A stretch of 64,000 bases of DNA from NCBI GenBank assembly GCA_018971775.1, contig JAGXAB010000001.1, positions 124,001-188,000 of the forward strand, in the 5' to 3' direction. The notes under the pieces are model-generated. The model worked only from the letters and a program-made list of their open reading frames with translations, did not search any database and was not told the DNA's origin. Shown here one piece after another: positions 45,448 to 54,410 of the stretch. Made by a program: the position numbers and the translations under genes. This stretch comes from Cyanobacteria bacterium REEB67. Its GTDB lineage: Bacteria; Cyanobacteriota; Vampirovibrionia; Obscuribacterales; Obscuribacteraceae. Positions within the stretch are counted from its first letter, which is position 1. Each line of letters begins with the position of its first letter.

Positions 45448-45783
45448 ATGAGCAGATTTTTTGAAGGGTTAGTGGTTGGCGGTGTGCTCGGCTATGTCGT
45501 CGGCATTCTCTCCGCACCAAAGTCAGGCGAAGAGCTCAGGCAGCAAATCGCCGACAACTCGGAAGATATCTATAAACAGGCCTCCGACTCGCTCGGTGAC
45601 ATCCGCGAAAAGACCGGGCAGGTCGTGAGCGACGTATCGACCAAGGGCAATGAAGTCCTGAAAAAAGCCGGCGATTCGGTTCAGGGCGGCAAGGATAAAT
45701 TGACCCATCGTCTGCAGGAACTGGCCGGTCAGAGCACCAAAGTCCTCGTCGATGACGTCGAGAGCGCCACTTCGGGCGGCTAA
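45448..45783 (+). CDS. YtxH-domain membrane protein (second copy)
   Basis: A 111-residue protein: Gly-rich membrane helix GLVVGGVLGYVVGILSAPKSGEELR, then a charged helical region with LEA-like character (REKTGQVVSDVSTKGNEVLKK). Start ATG follows GAGAGGA. The gap before it has a repeated GGGCAAATAA (about 45327 and 45392). Confidence 0.8.
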   Translation: MSRFFEGLVVGGVLGYVVGILSAPKSGEELRQQIADNSEDIYKQASDSLGDIREKTGQVVSDVSTKGNEVLKKAGDSVQGGKDKLTHRLQELAGQSTKVLVDDVESATSGG

Positions 45784-45789
45784 TCCAAA

Positions 45790-46509
45790 TTGGAATTATT
45801 CAGGCTCAATCGGGCCCTGGCTCTTTGCGGATTGGCTTCCAGGCGCAAGGCCGACGATTATATCCGTGATGGTCTGGTGCGTGTGAACGGCCAGACCGTT
45901 ACTGATTTCAGCCATATGGTCGACTTGAACAAAGACCGATTGGAAGTCGACGGCGAGCCTCTCGCCCGGCACAAGCTCGATTATGTGATTTTGCATAAAC
46001 CCCGGCGCGTAGTCGTTACTACCGACGATGAGCGCGGTCGCACCTGCGTCCTCGATCTGCTCCCTGAGGCGCTGCGTCATTTGAAACCGGTCGGACGCCT
46101 CGACGCCGATTCGGAAGGGCTGCTTTTGCTGACAAATGATGGGGCCCTGGCAAAACTCCTCACACATCCTTCCCATCAAGTGCCGAAACTATATGTGGTG
46201 ACAGTTGAAGGTCGGATATCCGATCAGCATCTAAGAACCATGGCCGATGGAGTGCAGTTGTCAGAAGGTAAAACCAAACCCTGCTGGGTTCGCAAAATTT
46301 CTGCTAATGCGCATACTTCTGTATTTGAACTGGAGCTCCAGGAAGGCCGTAACCGCCAGATCCGGAGAATGTGTGCAAAGGTTGGTTATAGCGTGATTAG
46401 GTTGGTCAGGGTTGCCATTGGTGGGTTACAATTAAGAGAGCTTGCCTCCGGGCATTGGCGCCGTTTGAGCAACGAGGAAGTTGCAGAGCTGAAGCGCTTG
46501 TTAGATTGA
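45790..46509 (+). CDS. RluB/RsuA-type pseudouridine synthase
   Basis: A 239-residue enzyme with an N-terminal S4 RNA-binding domain (FRLNRALALCGLASRRKADDYI, VRVNGQTV) and a catalytic domain bearing VGRLDADSEGLLLLTNDG, whose Asp is the nucleophile. EGRNRQIRRMCAKVGYSVIRLVRVAIG closes the core. It fits the RluB/RsuA group acting on 23S or 16S rRNA; the exact target cannot be fixed. Start is TTG (MELFRLNRA), six bases after the YtxH stop. Confidence 0.9.
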   Translation: MELFRLNRALALCGLASRRKADDYIRDGLVRVNGQTVTDFSHMVDLNKDRLEVDGEPLARHKLDYVILHKPRRVVVTTDDERGRTCVLDLLPEALRHLKPVGRLDADSEGLLLLTNDGALAKLLTHPSHQVPKLYVVTVEGRISDQHLRTMADGVQLSEGKTKPCWVRKISANAHTSVFELELQEGRNRQIRRMCAKVGYSVIRLVRVAIGGLQLRELASGHWRRLSNEEVAELKRLLD

Positions 46510-46586
46510 AAAAAGGCATCCCCTCGAGCTCTAGTCTCAAGACCTAGATTAATACTTGCGTATCGCTTTGTGGAATTTTTGAAAAA

Positions 46587-47711
46587 ATGTCGTTGGAGCA
46601 AATCGGTCAGAAGTTAAAGGCAACTCGTGAAGGCCAGAGCCTCTCGCTGGGCCAGATTTACGATCGCACTAAGATACCGCCCAATCATCTGGAAGCGATC
46701 GAAAGCGGCATCGCCGACGATTTGCCGGAGACCGTCTACGTAGCAGGCTTTATCAAGCGTTACGGGGATCTGCTCGGCTTGAACGGTCAGTCTCTCGCCG
46801 ATGAGTACAAACGTGGCTCTCAGCCGGTCGAGGCCGGGCGCGGCGTCGGTATGTTCAATGCCGGTCGCATGGCCACCCAGCAGGTAAGCGCTCCAGTCGT
46901 CTATGTAAGCAAGCCTCGCGGTTCTGACGCCCCCGGCTTTGCCAAAACATTTTTCTATCCCAGTCTGCTTCTCATCGCCGTCATTGGTGTAGTCTGCGGG
47001 CTGGCTGCCTGGTATCAGTCGCAGCTCGTCGCCCAGCAAGATCCGGGCGTACTCGCTCTCAACCAATCGGCTTCGCGCTTCAACAATATGTCGGGGGGTC
47101 CGATCCCGGCGACGACGATCGCCGCTCCCAATGCCCTTTCCAATGCTGCCGTTAACGGTGCCAATCCTGCCGCAGCGCAGACGCCTCCCGGCGACAGCAA
47201 AATTTCACTCTCTGCTTCCCAGCACGTCTGGGTGGACGTCAAATCGGTTGCCACCGGCGCCTCGCTTTTCACCGGTTATCTGGAGATGGGCGATCGTCGT
47301 GACTTCCAGGATGTGCAAGGTTTAAGAGTACGGGCCGGCAATGGCGCCAGCGTCTCGGTGGCCTTTAACGGCGCCAGTGAAACGATGGGTGCTGCCGGCA
47401 AAGTCGCCGAAAAAGTCTACGCGGCGCCGCAAGCCGCCAGCGCTCCCGGCGTCGCCGGTGTCCCCGGAGCGGCTGGTACTGCTGCCCTCGGTACAGGCAC
47501 GGCGACGGCCGCCGGAGCCAAAGCTGTTACACCTCTTAAGAAACCCTGGGTCCGCAAGGCGATCGCCACAGACGGCACGACTGGCCGTTCCGGCCGCTCT
47601 CGCGGTCTTGATTCCGGTGGTACAAGAGATATCCCCGGCGTATCCGGCGGCGGAAGTCGCTCTATTGACGTCCCCTACCGGTACAATGATGGTCGTCTTG
47701 ATAACGACTAA
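46587..47711 (+). CDS. RodZ-like helix-turn-helix membrane protein
   Basis: A 374-residue protein with an N-terminal HTH_25 domain (IGQKLKATREGQSLSLGQIYDRTKIPP, VAGFIKRYGDLLGL), then one membrane helix (about 113-135: FFYPSLLLIAVIGVVCGLAAW), then a beta domain resembling DUF4115 (ISLSASQHVWVDVKS) and a Gly/Ala-rich tail. This is the layout of RodZ, which links MreB to the wall-building complex. It would complement the mre operon at 33-38 kb. A general cytoskeletal HTH protein is the alternative. Confidence 0.8.
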   Translation: MSLEQIGQKLKATREGQSLSLGQIYDRTKIPPNHLEAIESGIADDLPETVYVAGFIKRYGDLLGLNGQSLADEYKRGSQPVEAGRGVGMFNAGRMATQQVSAPVVYVSKPRGSDAPGFAKTFFYPSLLLIAVIGVVCGLAAWYQSQLVAQQDPGVLALNQSASRFNNMSGGPIPATTIAAPNALSNAAVNGANPAAAQTPPGDSKISLSASQHVWVDVKSVATGASLFTGYLEMGDRRDFQDVQGLRVRAGNGASVSVAFNGASETMGAAGKVAEKVYAAPQAASAPGVAGVPGAAGTAALGTGTATAAGAKAVTPLKKPWVRKAIATDGTTGRSGRSRGLDSGGTRDIPGVSGGGSRSIDVPYRYNDGRLDND

Positions 47712-47740
47712 AATCAGCTAGGGCCGGGAGAAAATTAGAA

Positions 47741-49162
47741 ATGCGTAACCCCAAAATCGGGGTGGTATCACTTGGTTGTCCCAAGAATGCCACCGACACC
47801 GAAGTCATGCTTGGTCTTTTGAACGAGGCCGGCTTCCAGGTTACCTTCGATAATGACGAAGCACAGATGTGCCTGGTCAATACCTGCTCTTTTATTGGTG
47901 ACGCCCGCAAAGAATCGGTGCGCACTCTAGTCGAGCTGGCCGATCAGGGCAAAGAGCTGATCATTGCCGGATGTCTTGCCCAGCATTTCAAAGAAGAACT
48001 GCTCAATGAAATACCGGAAGCCAGAGCTGTTGTCGGTACCGGCGATATCACCAAGATTGTCGATGTAATCAAGGCAGTGGCCGCTGATAGCTCCTTGCGC
48101 CTGGTCGAAGTAAGCGACATTCCAAACAATTACGACGATGAAGTCCTGCCGCGTATGGCCACCGGTGTTGGTGCCTCCGCTTATTTGAAAATCGCTGAAG
48201 GCTGCGACCACCGCTGCACTTTCTGCATTATTCCGCAACTGCGCGGCGATTTCCGCTCGCGCTCGATCGAATCCCTGGTAAAAGAAGCCCGCGTGCTTGT
48301 TTCCGGTGGCGTCAAAGAAATCATTCTTGTTTCACAGGATTCGAGTTATTACGGCCTCGATATCTATAAAAAAATGGCTCTGCCCGAGCTTCTTACGGCT
48401 CTATCCGAAATCGAAGAGCTCGATTGGATTCGCGTCATGTACTGCTATCCGACCGAGACCAATCGCGACCTGCTCGCCGCCATGGTCAGTCTGCCCAAAG
48501 TAGTCAAATATGTCGACATCCCCTTGCAGCACTCACATCCTGATGTGCTTTCGGCTATGGCTCGTCCCAAGCATCCGGAAAAGACGATGGATTTGATTCG
48601 TGAAATGATGCCGGGTGTAAAAATCAGATCGACTTTTATCGTCGGCTTCCCCGGTGAAACCGATGAACAATTCGAGCATCTTGTCGCTTTCATCGAGAAA
48701 TATCGCTTCGACAGACTCGGTGTTTTTACCTATTCCAAGCAGATGGAAGTGCCTTCCGGTCACATGCCGGGCCAAATTCCCGAAAAAGTGAAAAAGGCGC
48801 GCCGCGACAAAATCATGAAAATGCAACATGCTATTTCGAGCGAATTGAACGCCGCGATGGTTGGTCAGACGATCGATGTTTTGATCGAAAGCTACGATGA
48901 TTCTAAAAAGCTTTACACCGGTCGCAGTCAATGGGACGCGCCCGGCATCGACAATTTAGTCTATGTGCGCGAGGATCTTGATAGTGAAGACGGCGAGCGC
49001 GTTTACATTGGCGAAGTCAATCGCGTCTTGATTGAAAAGGCTAAACCATACGATTTGTTTGGTGTCGCCTGTGGTGGCGCCGCCGAAATCCTGGAAAATC
49101 GCACTCTCAAAGAAGAGCTGCAGGAGACTCGTGCGCGCTATATCCCCGTCACGGCAGTTTGA
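47741..49162 (+). CDS. rimO: Ribosomal protein S12 methylthiotransferase RimO
   Basis: RimO adds a methylthio group to an Asp of ribosomal protein S12. The N-terminal UPF0004 cysteines (LGCPKNATDTE, NTCSFIGDA, IAGCLAQ) bind one iron-sulfur cluster, and CDHRCTFC is the radical SAM cluster. IIPQLRGDFRSR and PTETN are RimO-like, and a C-terminal TRAM domain is present. 473 residues is near normal. In line with the RodZ-like and TPR genes. Confidence 0.94.
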   Translation: MRNPKIGVVSLGCPKNATDTEVMLGLLNEAGFQVTFDNDEAQMCLVNTCSFIGDARKESVRTLVELADQGKELIIAGCLAQHFKEELLNEIPEARAVVGTGDITKIVDVIKAVAADSSLRLVEVSDIPNNYDDEVLPRMATGVGASAYLKIAEGCDHRCTFCIIPQLRGDFRSRSIESLVKEARVLVSGGVKEIILVSQDSSYYGLDIYKKMALPELLTALSEIEELDWIRVMYCYPTETNRDLLAAMVSLPKVVKYVDIPLQHSHPDVLSAMARPKHPEKTMDLIREMMPGVKIRSTFIVGFPGETDEQFEHLVAFIEKYRFDRLGVFTYSKQMEVPSGHMPGQIPEKVKKARRDKIMKMQHAISSELNAAMVGQTIDVLIESYDDSKKLYTGRSQWDAPGIDNLVYVREDLDSEDGERVYIGEVNRVLIEKAKPYDLFGVACGGAAEILENRTLKEELQETRARYIPVTAV

Positions 49163-49165
49163 TTT

Positions 49166-50413
49166 TTGTCTGAAAACAAACGCGCTAAGAGTAGTACGGA
49201 TCAAAGTTTCGCCGGTCTCAAAGCCTTCGTCAATTGGCTTATCGTGGGCGTTGTACTGGCCTGTGCTTTTGCTTATGGCATCAGTGCCGTGCGTGTCATC
49301 GTCGCTTGCTTGCTCTTCGTCTGGGTACTAGCCGGTCCTTTTCTTTTCTCCTGGTGTCTCGTCGATCTTGCTTCGCGCTCCTTTATGGATGGGCATTACG
49401 ATCTTTCTGAAAAACTAGCCAGGCTTGCGCTCGCCGTTGATGAGCTGGTTAAGCCGTTAGTGATGGTTTTCGGCATGGCCTATTCACCCTTCAGTCTCTT
49501 CAACTGCCTTAATCTTGCTAACGCTCTCATGGTCAACGGCCAGTTTGCCGATTCGGAAGCGGTGCTCAAACAGGCGCTCAAGCAAACCGAGGCCCTGCCA
49601 GACTTTCAGTTGTCTCTGACACCGCTTATCCTAAGTCATATGGCGACCGTGATTTTGTATCGAGGCGATTTCAACCAGGCCGAAGATTTGCTCGAGCGTT
49701 CGACGACGATCAAAACAAACCGTTTGCAATTGAACACTCTTTCCGTCGACGAGAGAATGAGTCTCGAGCTGGGCGTGGCCGCCGATCTTTATACGACAGG
49801 CGGATTGTTTGAAAAGTGCAGACAATACGACCTTGCCGAAAAATGTTTCAAGGATGCCCTCGATCGCGTTGAGCGTTTCGCCGAAAATCTCGACCCTGAA
49901 GGTGAATTGAAAAGCAATTTTCTTAACGGCCTGGGCGACCTTTACCTCAAGCTCGGGCGCGCCCGCGAAGCCGAGCCTTACATTTATGAGGCGCGCCGCC
50001 TGCGCGGTCTGAAATTTACGGCCGATCATCCGATCATGTCGTCTTCTTACGACAATCTCGGCCGTTTCAAAACTGCGACCGGTGAATATGTCGAGGCGGA
50101 AAAATGGCTGGAGAAGGCTCGCAAAATCCGTCAGCGCTATGGTCGTAAGAATCCAGCCGATCTGGCCGATACGATGCGCAGTCTCGGTCAATTGAAAGTG
50201 GCTGAAGGTAATTTGTCGGAAGCGCTGGAGCTTTTTGCGAAGGCCACGGTCATGAAGCAGAAAGCCTTTGGGGATACCTTCCCCGACGTAGCCGACATGC
50301 TTGAAGAGAAGGCGGTGGTCATGCAACGTCTAGGTGATGAAGGCGGGGCCTCCGCAGCTTTGGAAGTGGCGGAGAAAATCCGGGACAAGTTTAGCTTACG
50401 GCAGAAATTCTAG
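49166..50413 (+). CDS. TPR protein with N-terminal membrane helices
   Basis: A 415-residue protein from TTG, four bases after rimO. Two hydrophobic helices (about residues 15-55) anchor it. The rest is TPR arrays of the kinesin-light-chain type (LEKARKIRQRYGRKNPADLADTMRSLG in parts, LYLKLGRAREAEPYIYEARRL, LFAKATVMKQKAFGDTFPDV). The final codons (LRQKF and stop) are encoded by the first unit of palindromic repeat locus B, so the native end may have been replaced by repeat sequence. Confidence 0.7.
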   Translation: MSENKRAKSSTDQSFAGLKAFVNWLIVGVVLACAFAYGISAVRVIVACLLFVWVLAGPFLFSWCLVDLASRSFMDGHYDLSEKLARLALAVDELVKPLVMVFGMAYSPFSLFNCLNLANALMVNGQFADSEAVLKQALKQTEALPDFQLSLTPLILSHMATVILYRGDFNQAEDLLERSTTIKTNRLQLNTLSVDERMSLELGVAADLYTTGGLFEKCRQYDLAEKCFKDALDRVERFAENLDPEGELKSNFLNGLGDLYLKLGRAREAEPYIYEARRLRGLKFTADHPIMSSSYDNLGRFKTATGEYVEAEKWLEKARKIRQRYGRKNPADLADTMRSLGQLKVAEGNLSEALELFAKATVMKQKAFGDTFPDVADMLEEKAVVMQRLGDEGGASAALEVAEKIRDKFSLRQKF

Positions 50414-50610
50414 AGTTTTTCTGCCATATTTGAATTCCAATAATTGGAAGAAATTTTGCAGTTTTTCTGCCATATTTGAATTCCAATAATTGGAAGAAAT
50501 TTTGCAGTTTTTCTGCCATGCTCGGGATCCCAGATGTGGCAGAATTTTGAGAGTTTTTCTGCCACGGTCGAAATCCCCCAACTGGCAGAAATATTGAAAT
50601 TTTTCTGCCA
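50399..50610. repeat. Palindromic repeat locus B (five 28-bp units, 46-bp period)
   Basis: Five units of TGGCAGAA-N12-TTCTGCCA begin at 50399, 50445, 50491, 50537 and 50583, exactly 46 bp apart, separated by 18-bp spacers. Units 2 and 3 plus their spacers (50427-50472 and 50473-50518) are an identical tandem copy. Left arms vary (CGGCAGAA, TGGAAGAA twice); right arms TTCTGCCA are invariant in all five. In units 2 and 3 the altered left arm can pair with TTCCAA of the spacer instead. The locus lies between the converging TPR gene and J-domain gene. Confidence 0.92.
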
Positions 50611-50616
50611 TGAAGC

Positions 50617-51303
50617 TTAGCAAGCGCAGCGGGCCGAATTGACTGCTTTTTGCGAGTGCTCGATGGCGATTTTGAAAAGATTGTCAGCCATGGCCAGATG
50701 ATTGTAGTCATAATTTTGGCAGAAATAGCGCAGTTCATCGAGCCCGTCGGCCGCCTGGGCAATTGCGTGACGTACCCAGTTGACGGCGTTCTTTAAAAGC
50801 AGCGGGGCGGGATTCTCGGTAAATCCATTGCTTGCCTTGCGCAGTGTATGTTCTATTTCGTCGACGTAATTGCTGAAATCTTCAAGCAACTGATCGTCGT
50901 AGAGATCCTGAGAGAGTATGGAGAGGCGCTGTTTGTACTTCTTGAGGATAGAAACAATCTGCCTGATTAGAGGATTGAAGACCTGACGCAAGTAGCGCTC
51001 GGTCGCCTTTTCCTCGTCCATAGAATCCTGGACATTGACAGGCATGCGTATTTGCGAGCGGCGCTGGATAATAGTGGCGTTGTAATGAGCTCGTTTTTCG
51101 CTATCAATGAGAGTGGCGTAGGCTTCGTTGATCGTCACCATTTGTTCGGTCTCGGCGACGACTTGATGATCGCTCTTTTCGATGTAGGCGAGGTCGGGAT
51201 GAAGCGTCTTCACGAGCTGACGGTAGGCAATTTTTAATTCTTCACGGCTGACGCTCGGGGTAACCCCGAGGACCTCGTAGTAATTAGCCTGTTGCTTAGC
51301 CAT
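50617..51303 (-). CDS. J-domain protein (DnaJ-like, short)
   Basis: A 228-residue protein with an N-terminal J domain (YYEVLGVTPSVSREELKIAYRQL, HPD at 35-37, then NEAYATLIDSEKRAHYN), which stimulates an Hsp70 ATPase. No Gly/Phe or zinc-finger region follows; the rest is a helical domain of unknown function, and the C-terminus ends in CAC. ATG 51303 (MAKQQANYYEV) is chosen; the frame to 51387 overlaps nrdR. It is divergent from nrdR. Confidence 0.85.
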   Translation of the reverse strand: MAKQQANYYEVLGVTPSVSREELKIAYRQLVKTLHPDLAYIEKSDHQVVAETEQMVTINEAYATLIDSEKRAHYNATIIQRRSQIRMPVNVQDSMDEEKATERYLRQVFNPLIRQIVSILKKYKQRLSILSQDLYDDQLLEDFSNYVDEIEHTLRKASNGFTENPAPLLLKNAVNWVRHAIAQAADGLDELRYFCQNYDYNHLAMADNLFKIAIEHSQKAVNSARCAC

Positions 51304-51367
51304 AAATACAATTATGCCCCAAAGTGAAAAAGGCGGCCCGTAAAAACTTATGTGATAATTACCCTCA

Positions 51368-51868
51368 ATGTTCTGTCCCTTTTGCAATCACCGAGAAAGC
51401 CGGGTTCTGGAGTCGCGTTTGACGACCGAAAACTCCGTGCGGCGCAGGCGTGAATGCGAAGGCTGCGGCAAACGTTTCACTACCTTCGAAAAGCTGGAAG
51501 TCATACAGTTTCTTGTCGTAAAACGGTCGGGCATTCGTGAGCCTTATACAAGAGAGAAGCTCAGAGCCGGCCTTTCCAGGGCCTGTGCCAAAACTACCGT
51601 CACAGCCGAACAGATAGACGATCTTATGGACAATGTGGAAAATGAGCTTATGGCCTCGGGGCGCCGTGAGGTCTCCGCCTCGATGCTTGGCGAGACGGCA
51701 TTGAGCGCTCTCAGCCGCCTCGATCAGGTGGCCTATGTGCGATTTGCATCCGTATACAGGCAGTTCCGTTCGATCGAAGATTTCATCGCAGAGCTGACCC
51801 GGCTCAAGGATGAGGAAATTTCCAGTAGTGCCACTGCCACTGTATCTGGTGGCAAATCCAAGCTTTGA
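51368..51868 (+). CDS. nrdR: Transcriptional repressor NrdR
   Basis: NrdR is the zinc-ribbon/ATP-cone repressor of ribonucleotide reductase genes. Cysteines C3, C6, C30 and C33 (MFCPFCNHRE, ECEGCGKRFTTFE) form the ribbon; the ATP-cone follows (VVKRSGIREPYTREKLRAGL). 166 residues, complete. No ribonucleotide reductase gene is in the window. It comes before rplS in the same direction but with a 160-bp gap. Confidence 0.96.
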   Translation: MFCPFCNHRESRVLESRLTTENSVRRRRECEGCGKRFTTFEKLEVIQFLVVKRSGIREPYTREKLRAGLSRACAKTTVTAEQIDDLMDNVENELMASGRREVSASMLGETALSALSRLDQVAYVRFASVYRQFRSIEDFIAELTRLKDEEISSSATATVSGGKSKL

Positions 51869-52031
51869 GCACGGCGCCCGTCCTTAGCCCTAGATGAAAA
51901 ACCTTAAATCTGGCTTGGCATAAGTTTACGCGGCATTGACCTTTAGCTTAAATGCACTGCCAGGCGTGATACAATTTTTGACCGCTTTCCTATATATATT
52001 GAGCACACGAGAGAGCCCGAGCAGGACTATC

Positions 52032-52451
52032 ATGAATCCTATTATTAAAGAACTAGAAGCACCGCTTCTGAAAAAAGACCTCCCTACCTTCGACGTCGGC
52101 GATACCGTCAAAGTATTCGTCAAAATCCGTGAAGGCGGCAAAGAGCGTACACAGGGTTACGAAGGCGTGATCATCAAGCATGGTGGCCACGGCGTTTCGG
52201 AGACCATTACTGTCCGTCGCGTTTTCCAGGGCATCGGCATTGAAAGAGTATTCCTCGTCCACTCGCCTCGCGTTGAGAAAATCACCGTGATGCGTCGTGG
52301 TCATGTCCGTCGCGCCAAGCTTTATTACCTGCGCGAGCGCACCGGTAAGGCTACCCGTATCAAAGAAAAAGTCGGCGTCAGAAAAGAGAAAGAAACAGTT
52401 GCTGCCGCTCCGGCTAAGGCCGCTGCTCCTGCACCTGCCGCTGAAGCTTAA
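52032..52451 (+). CDS. rplS: Ribosomal protein L19
   Basis: L19 sits at the 30S-50S interface. Recognised by [22 protein letters not shown] and [26 protein letters not shown] and [23 protein letters not shown] in parts. ATG 52032 gives 139 residues; the C-terminus adds a ~25-residue Ala/Lys/Pro tail beyond the usual length. An extended -10 like TGATACAAT lies at about 51967 upstream. Confidence 0.96.
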   Translation: MNPIIKELEAPLLKKDLPTFDVGDTVKVFVKIREGGKERTQGYEGVIIKHGGHGVSETITVRRVFQGIGIERVFLVHSPRVEKITVMRRGHVRRAKLYYLRERTGKATRIKEKVGVRKEKETVAAAPAKAAAPAPAAEA

Positions 52452-52463
52452 GAGCTTTCTGCC

Positions 52464-53405
52464 TTGGGCGGTAAAGACAATAAACGGCAATCGCGCGGTG
52501 TCGCCGGCGCTAAAGCTAACGCTTTCGCCAAATTTGACGCCGCTGCCAAGCCCGCCATCAAGAGGGCGCCCAAACGGGTGCCCTCTACTCCTTTTCAGCG
52601 ACTTACCGAGATAGTCAAGTGGGTCGATCTAGTGATCGAAGTACTCGATGGACGTATGCCGGTTTCGACCAGGCATCCGAGCTCGGACCAGATATTCGGC
52701 AATAAGCCTCGCGTCACCATCTATTCCAAAATGGATCTGAGCGATATCGAGCGCCTCAAGATCTTGGCAGCTGAGATGTCTGCAGTCGGGGGCAGCAATG
52801 AGGCTGACTCGACGCATCGCTCTTTGATATTGTCGCTTAAGAGTCGCGAGAACAAAGGCAAATTTATCGAGGCGGCTCTGGCCGTCACCAAAGCCAAGCG
52901 CGATTCTTTGCAACGTCGAGGCATTTTGCCCAGGCCGATGCGCGCCTGCGTCGTCGGTATACCGAACGTCGGTAAATCCTCTCTCATCAACTGGTTCATC
53001 GGCCAGAAACGCACCAAGACCGGGGACATGCCCGGTGTCACAAAAGGTACCCAGTGGATCCGCGTCGATCCGCAGCTCGAGCTGCTCGACACCCCCGGTA
53101 TTTTGCCGCCGGTCGCCCTCAGTCCCGAAACTCACGATCGACTCGCTTTTCTCAATCTGGTGCCGCCCAGTACCTACAACACAGAAGAAATCGCCAAATT
53201 CGGTATCGCTCACATGCAGCGCTTTTACGCCGATAGATTGAACGAATACTGTGCCGGTTTAGGCGAGAGCGAAGACGGATTGATGCACATTGCCGAGGTG
53301 AGGCGCTATTTATCCTCCGGAGCGAGGCTCGATGACCTGCGGGCTGCTAACATTTTTTTGCGTGATGTGCGCGATGGCAAATTGGGTAGACTCACCTTAG
53401 ACTGA
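52464..53405 (+). CDS. rbgA: Ribosome biogenesis GTPase RbgA/YlqF
   Basis: A circularly permuted GTPase for 50S assembly. Motif order is permuted: G4 YSKMDL comes first, then G1 GIPNVGKSSLINWF, G2 MPGVTKGTQW, G3 LLDTPGILPP. The C-terminal helical domain is present (RFYADRLNEY). The 45-residue N-terminus is basic (GGKDNKRQSRGVAGAKANAF) and longer than usual. Start TTG 52464, 12 bases after rplS. Function in the same pathway as Obg and L19. Confidence 0.92.
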   Translation: MGGKDNKRQSRGVAGAKANAFAKFDAAAKPAIKRAPKRVPSTPFQRLTEIVKWVDLVIEVLDGRMPVSTRHPSSDQIFGNKPRVTIYSKMDLSDIERLKILAAEMSAVGGSNEADSTHRSLILSLKSRENKGKFIEAALAVTKAKRDSLQRRGILPRPMRACVVGIPNVGKSSLINWFIGQKRTKTGDMPGVTKGTQWIRVDPQLELLDTPGILPPVALSPETHDRLAFLNLVPPSTYNTEEIAKFGIAHMQRFYADRLNEYCAGLGESEDGLMHIAEVRRYLSSGARLDDLRAANIFLRDVRDGKLGRLTLD

Positions 53406-53434
53406 GTAGTTCTAGACCGAGTTTTCACGAGTAT

Positions 53435-54217
53435 TTGAAATTGGCAAAGTCCAGATTGTCCACACTCATGGCCTTCGATCGCCAGTCATTTGCCGGCGAT
53501 CAAATCGCCCCAGCACCGGCTCAGATACAGTTGTTTGCCTCAGCGCACAAATATGTGATCGGTGTCGATGAAGTCGGTCGCGGCTGCCTTGCCGGTCCGG
53601 TAGTGGCCGCCGCCGTTATCTTGCCTGCGGCTTTGTATGCCGCACCGCGTTCAGCTCTGGCTCGCAAATTAGCCAAGCTTGATGATTCCAAATTGATTCC
53701 GCAGCCCCTGCGCGAAGAATTGCAGGCGGTGATTGCTTCCTGTGCGCATTACAGTGTGGCCGAGGCATCGGTCGCTGAAATCGACGATATCAATATCCTC
53801 AATGCATCGCTTCTTGCCATGAAACGTGCCGTCTATGCGCTTCTGGCCACAATCGCCGTCGATCATCATGAAGTGCTCGTCCTTGTCGACGGTAATCGCA
53901 ATATCAAAGATTTCGTGCCGCGACAAAAAACGGTCATTCAAGGTGACAGCAAATCAGCGTCCATAGCTGCCGCTTCGGTCATGGCAAAAGTTTATCGCGA
54001 CCAATTGATGCGCGACCTCTCCAGTCAATTTCCCCATTATCTCTGGCAGCAAAATAAAGGCTATGGCTCGAAGGCCCATCGGAGCGCCATCCTTGAACAC
54101 GGCATCACGCCCTGGCATCGGCAATCGTTCCGTTTGATGCCCGACGCCAACGAGACTGACGATTATCTTGCCGACGACATCGATGAGCAACTCGAGCTCG
54201 CCCTCAAGCGGAGTTAA
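53435..54217 (+). CDS. rnhB: Ribonuclease HII
   Basis: RNase HII removes ribonucleotides from RNA-DNA hybrids. The catalytic motifs are VIGVDEVGRGCLAGPVVAAAV, LDDSKLIPQPLRE, and QGDSKSASIAAASVMAKVYRD; the DEDD-type acids are present. Length 260 with a ~35-residue leader. Start may be TTG 53435, TTG 53441 or ATG 53468, since the family begins near residue 40. It follows rbgA by 29 bp. Confidence 0.95.
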   Translation: MKLAKSRLSTLMAFDRQSFAGDQIAPAPAQIQLFASAHKYVIGVDEVGRGCLAGPVVAAAVILPAALYAAPRSALARKLAKLDDSKLIPQPLREELQAVIASCAHYSVAEASVAEIDDINILNASLLAMKRAVYALLATIAVDHHEVLVLVDGNRNIKDFVPRQKTVIQGDSKSASIAAASVMAKVYRDQLMRDLSSQFPHYLWQQNKGYGSKAHRSAILEHGITPWHRQSFRLMPDANETDDYLADDIDEQLELALKRS

Positions 54218-54332
54218 GCCGGAATGGCGTTAATCTCCGCCGGTAAATTCGAGCATGGCTTGCGAGATCAGGCCGGCGATTGTCTCGGGTGCCTATAGTG
54301 CGTTGATACCGCCGGTAGTGTTAGAAATATCG

Positions 54333-54365
54333 AGGGGTATCGACTAAAATAAAGTCGATACCCCT
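54333..54365. terminator. Perfect 13-bp inverted repeat between convergent genes
   Basis: AGGGGTATCGACT at 54333-54345 pairs with AGTCGATACCCCT at 54353-54365 over a 7-base AAAATAA loop. No T-run follows on either side, so it may be a terminator of an unusual kind or a protein binding site. It separates rnhB from the J-domain gene. Confidence 0.45.
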
Positions 54366-54410
54366 GACGGGTACAGTTCTATGCAAATTGCCGGACTTGA
54401 ATGATTAGGA

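Noticed and set aside
50399-50610. CRISPR array
   Set aside because: Spacers are only 18 bp, two are identical and others similar, repeats are degenerate in one arm, and no cas gene is present.
50396-50762. Minus-strand frames across repeat locus B with repeated peptide text
   Set aside because: The repetitive peptide only reflects the DNA repeat; the 46-bp period shifts frame at each unit, so it is unlikely to be protein.
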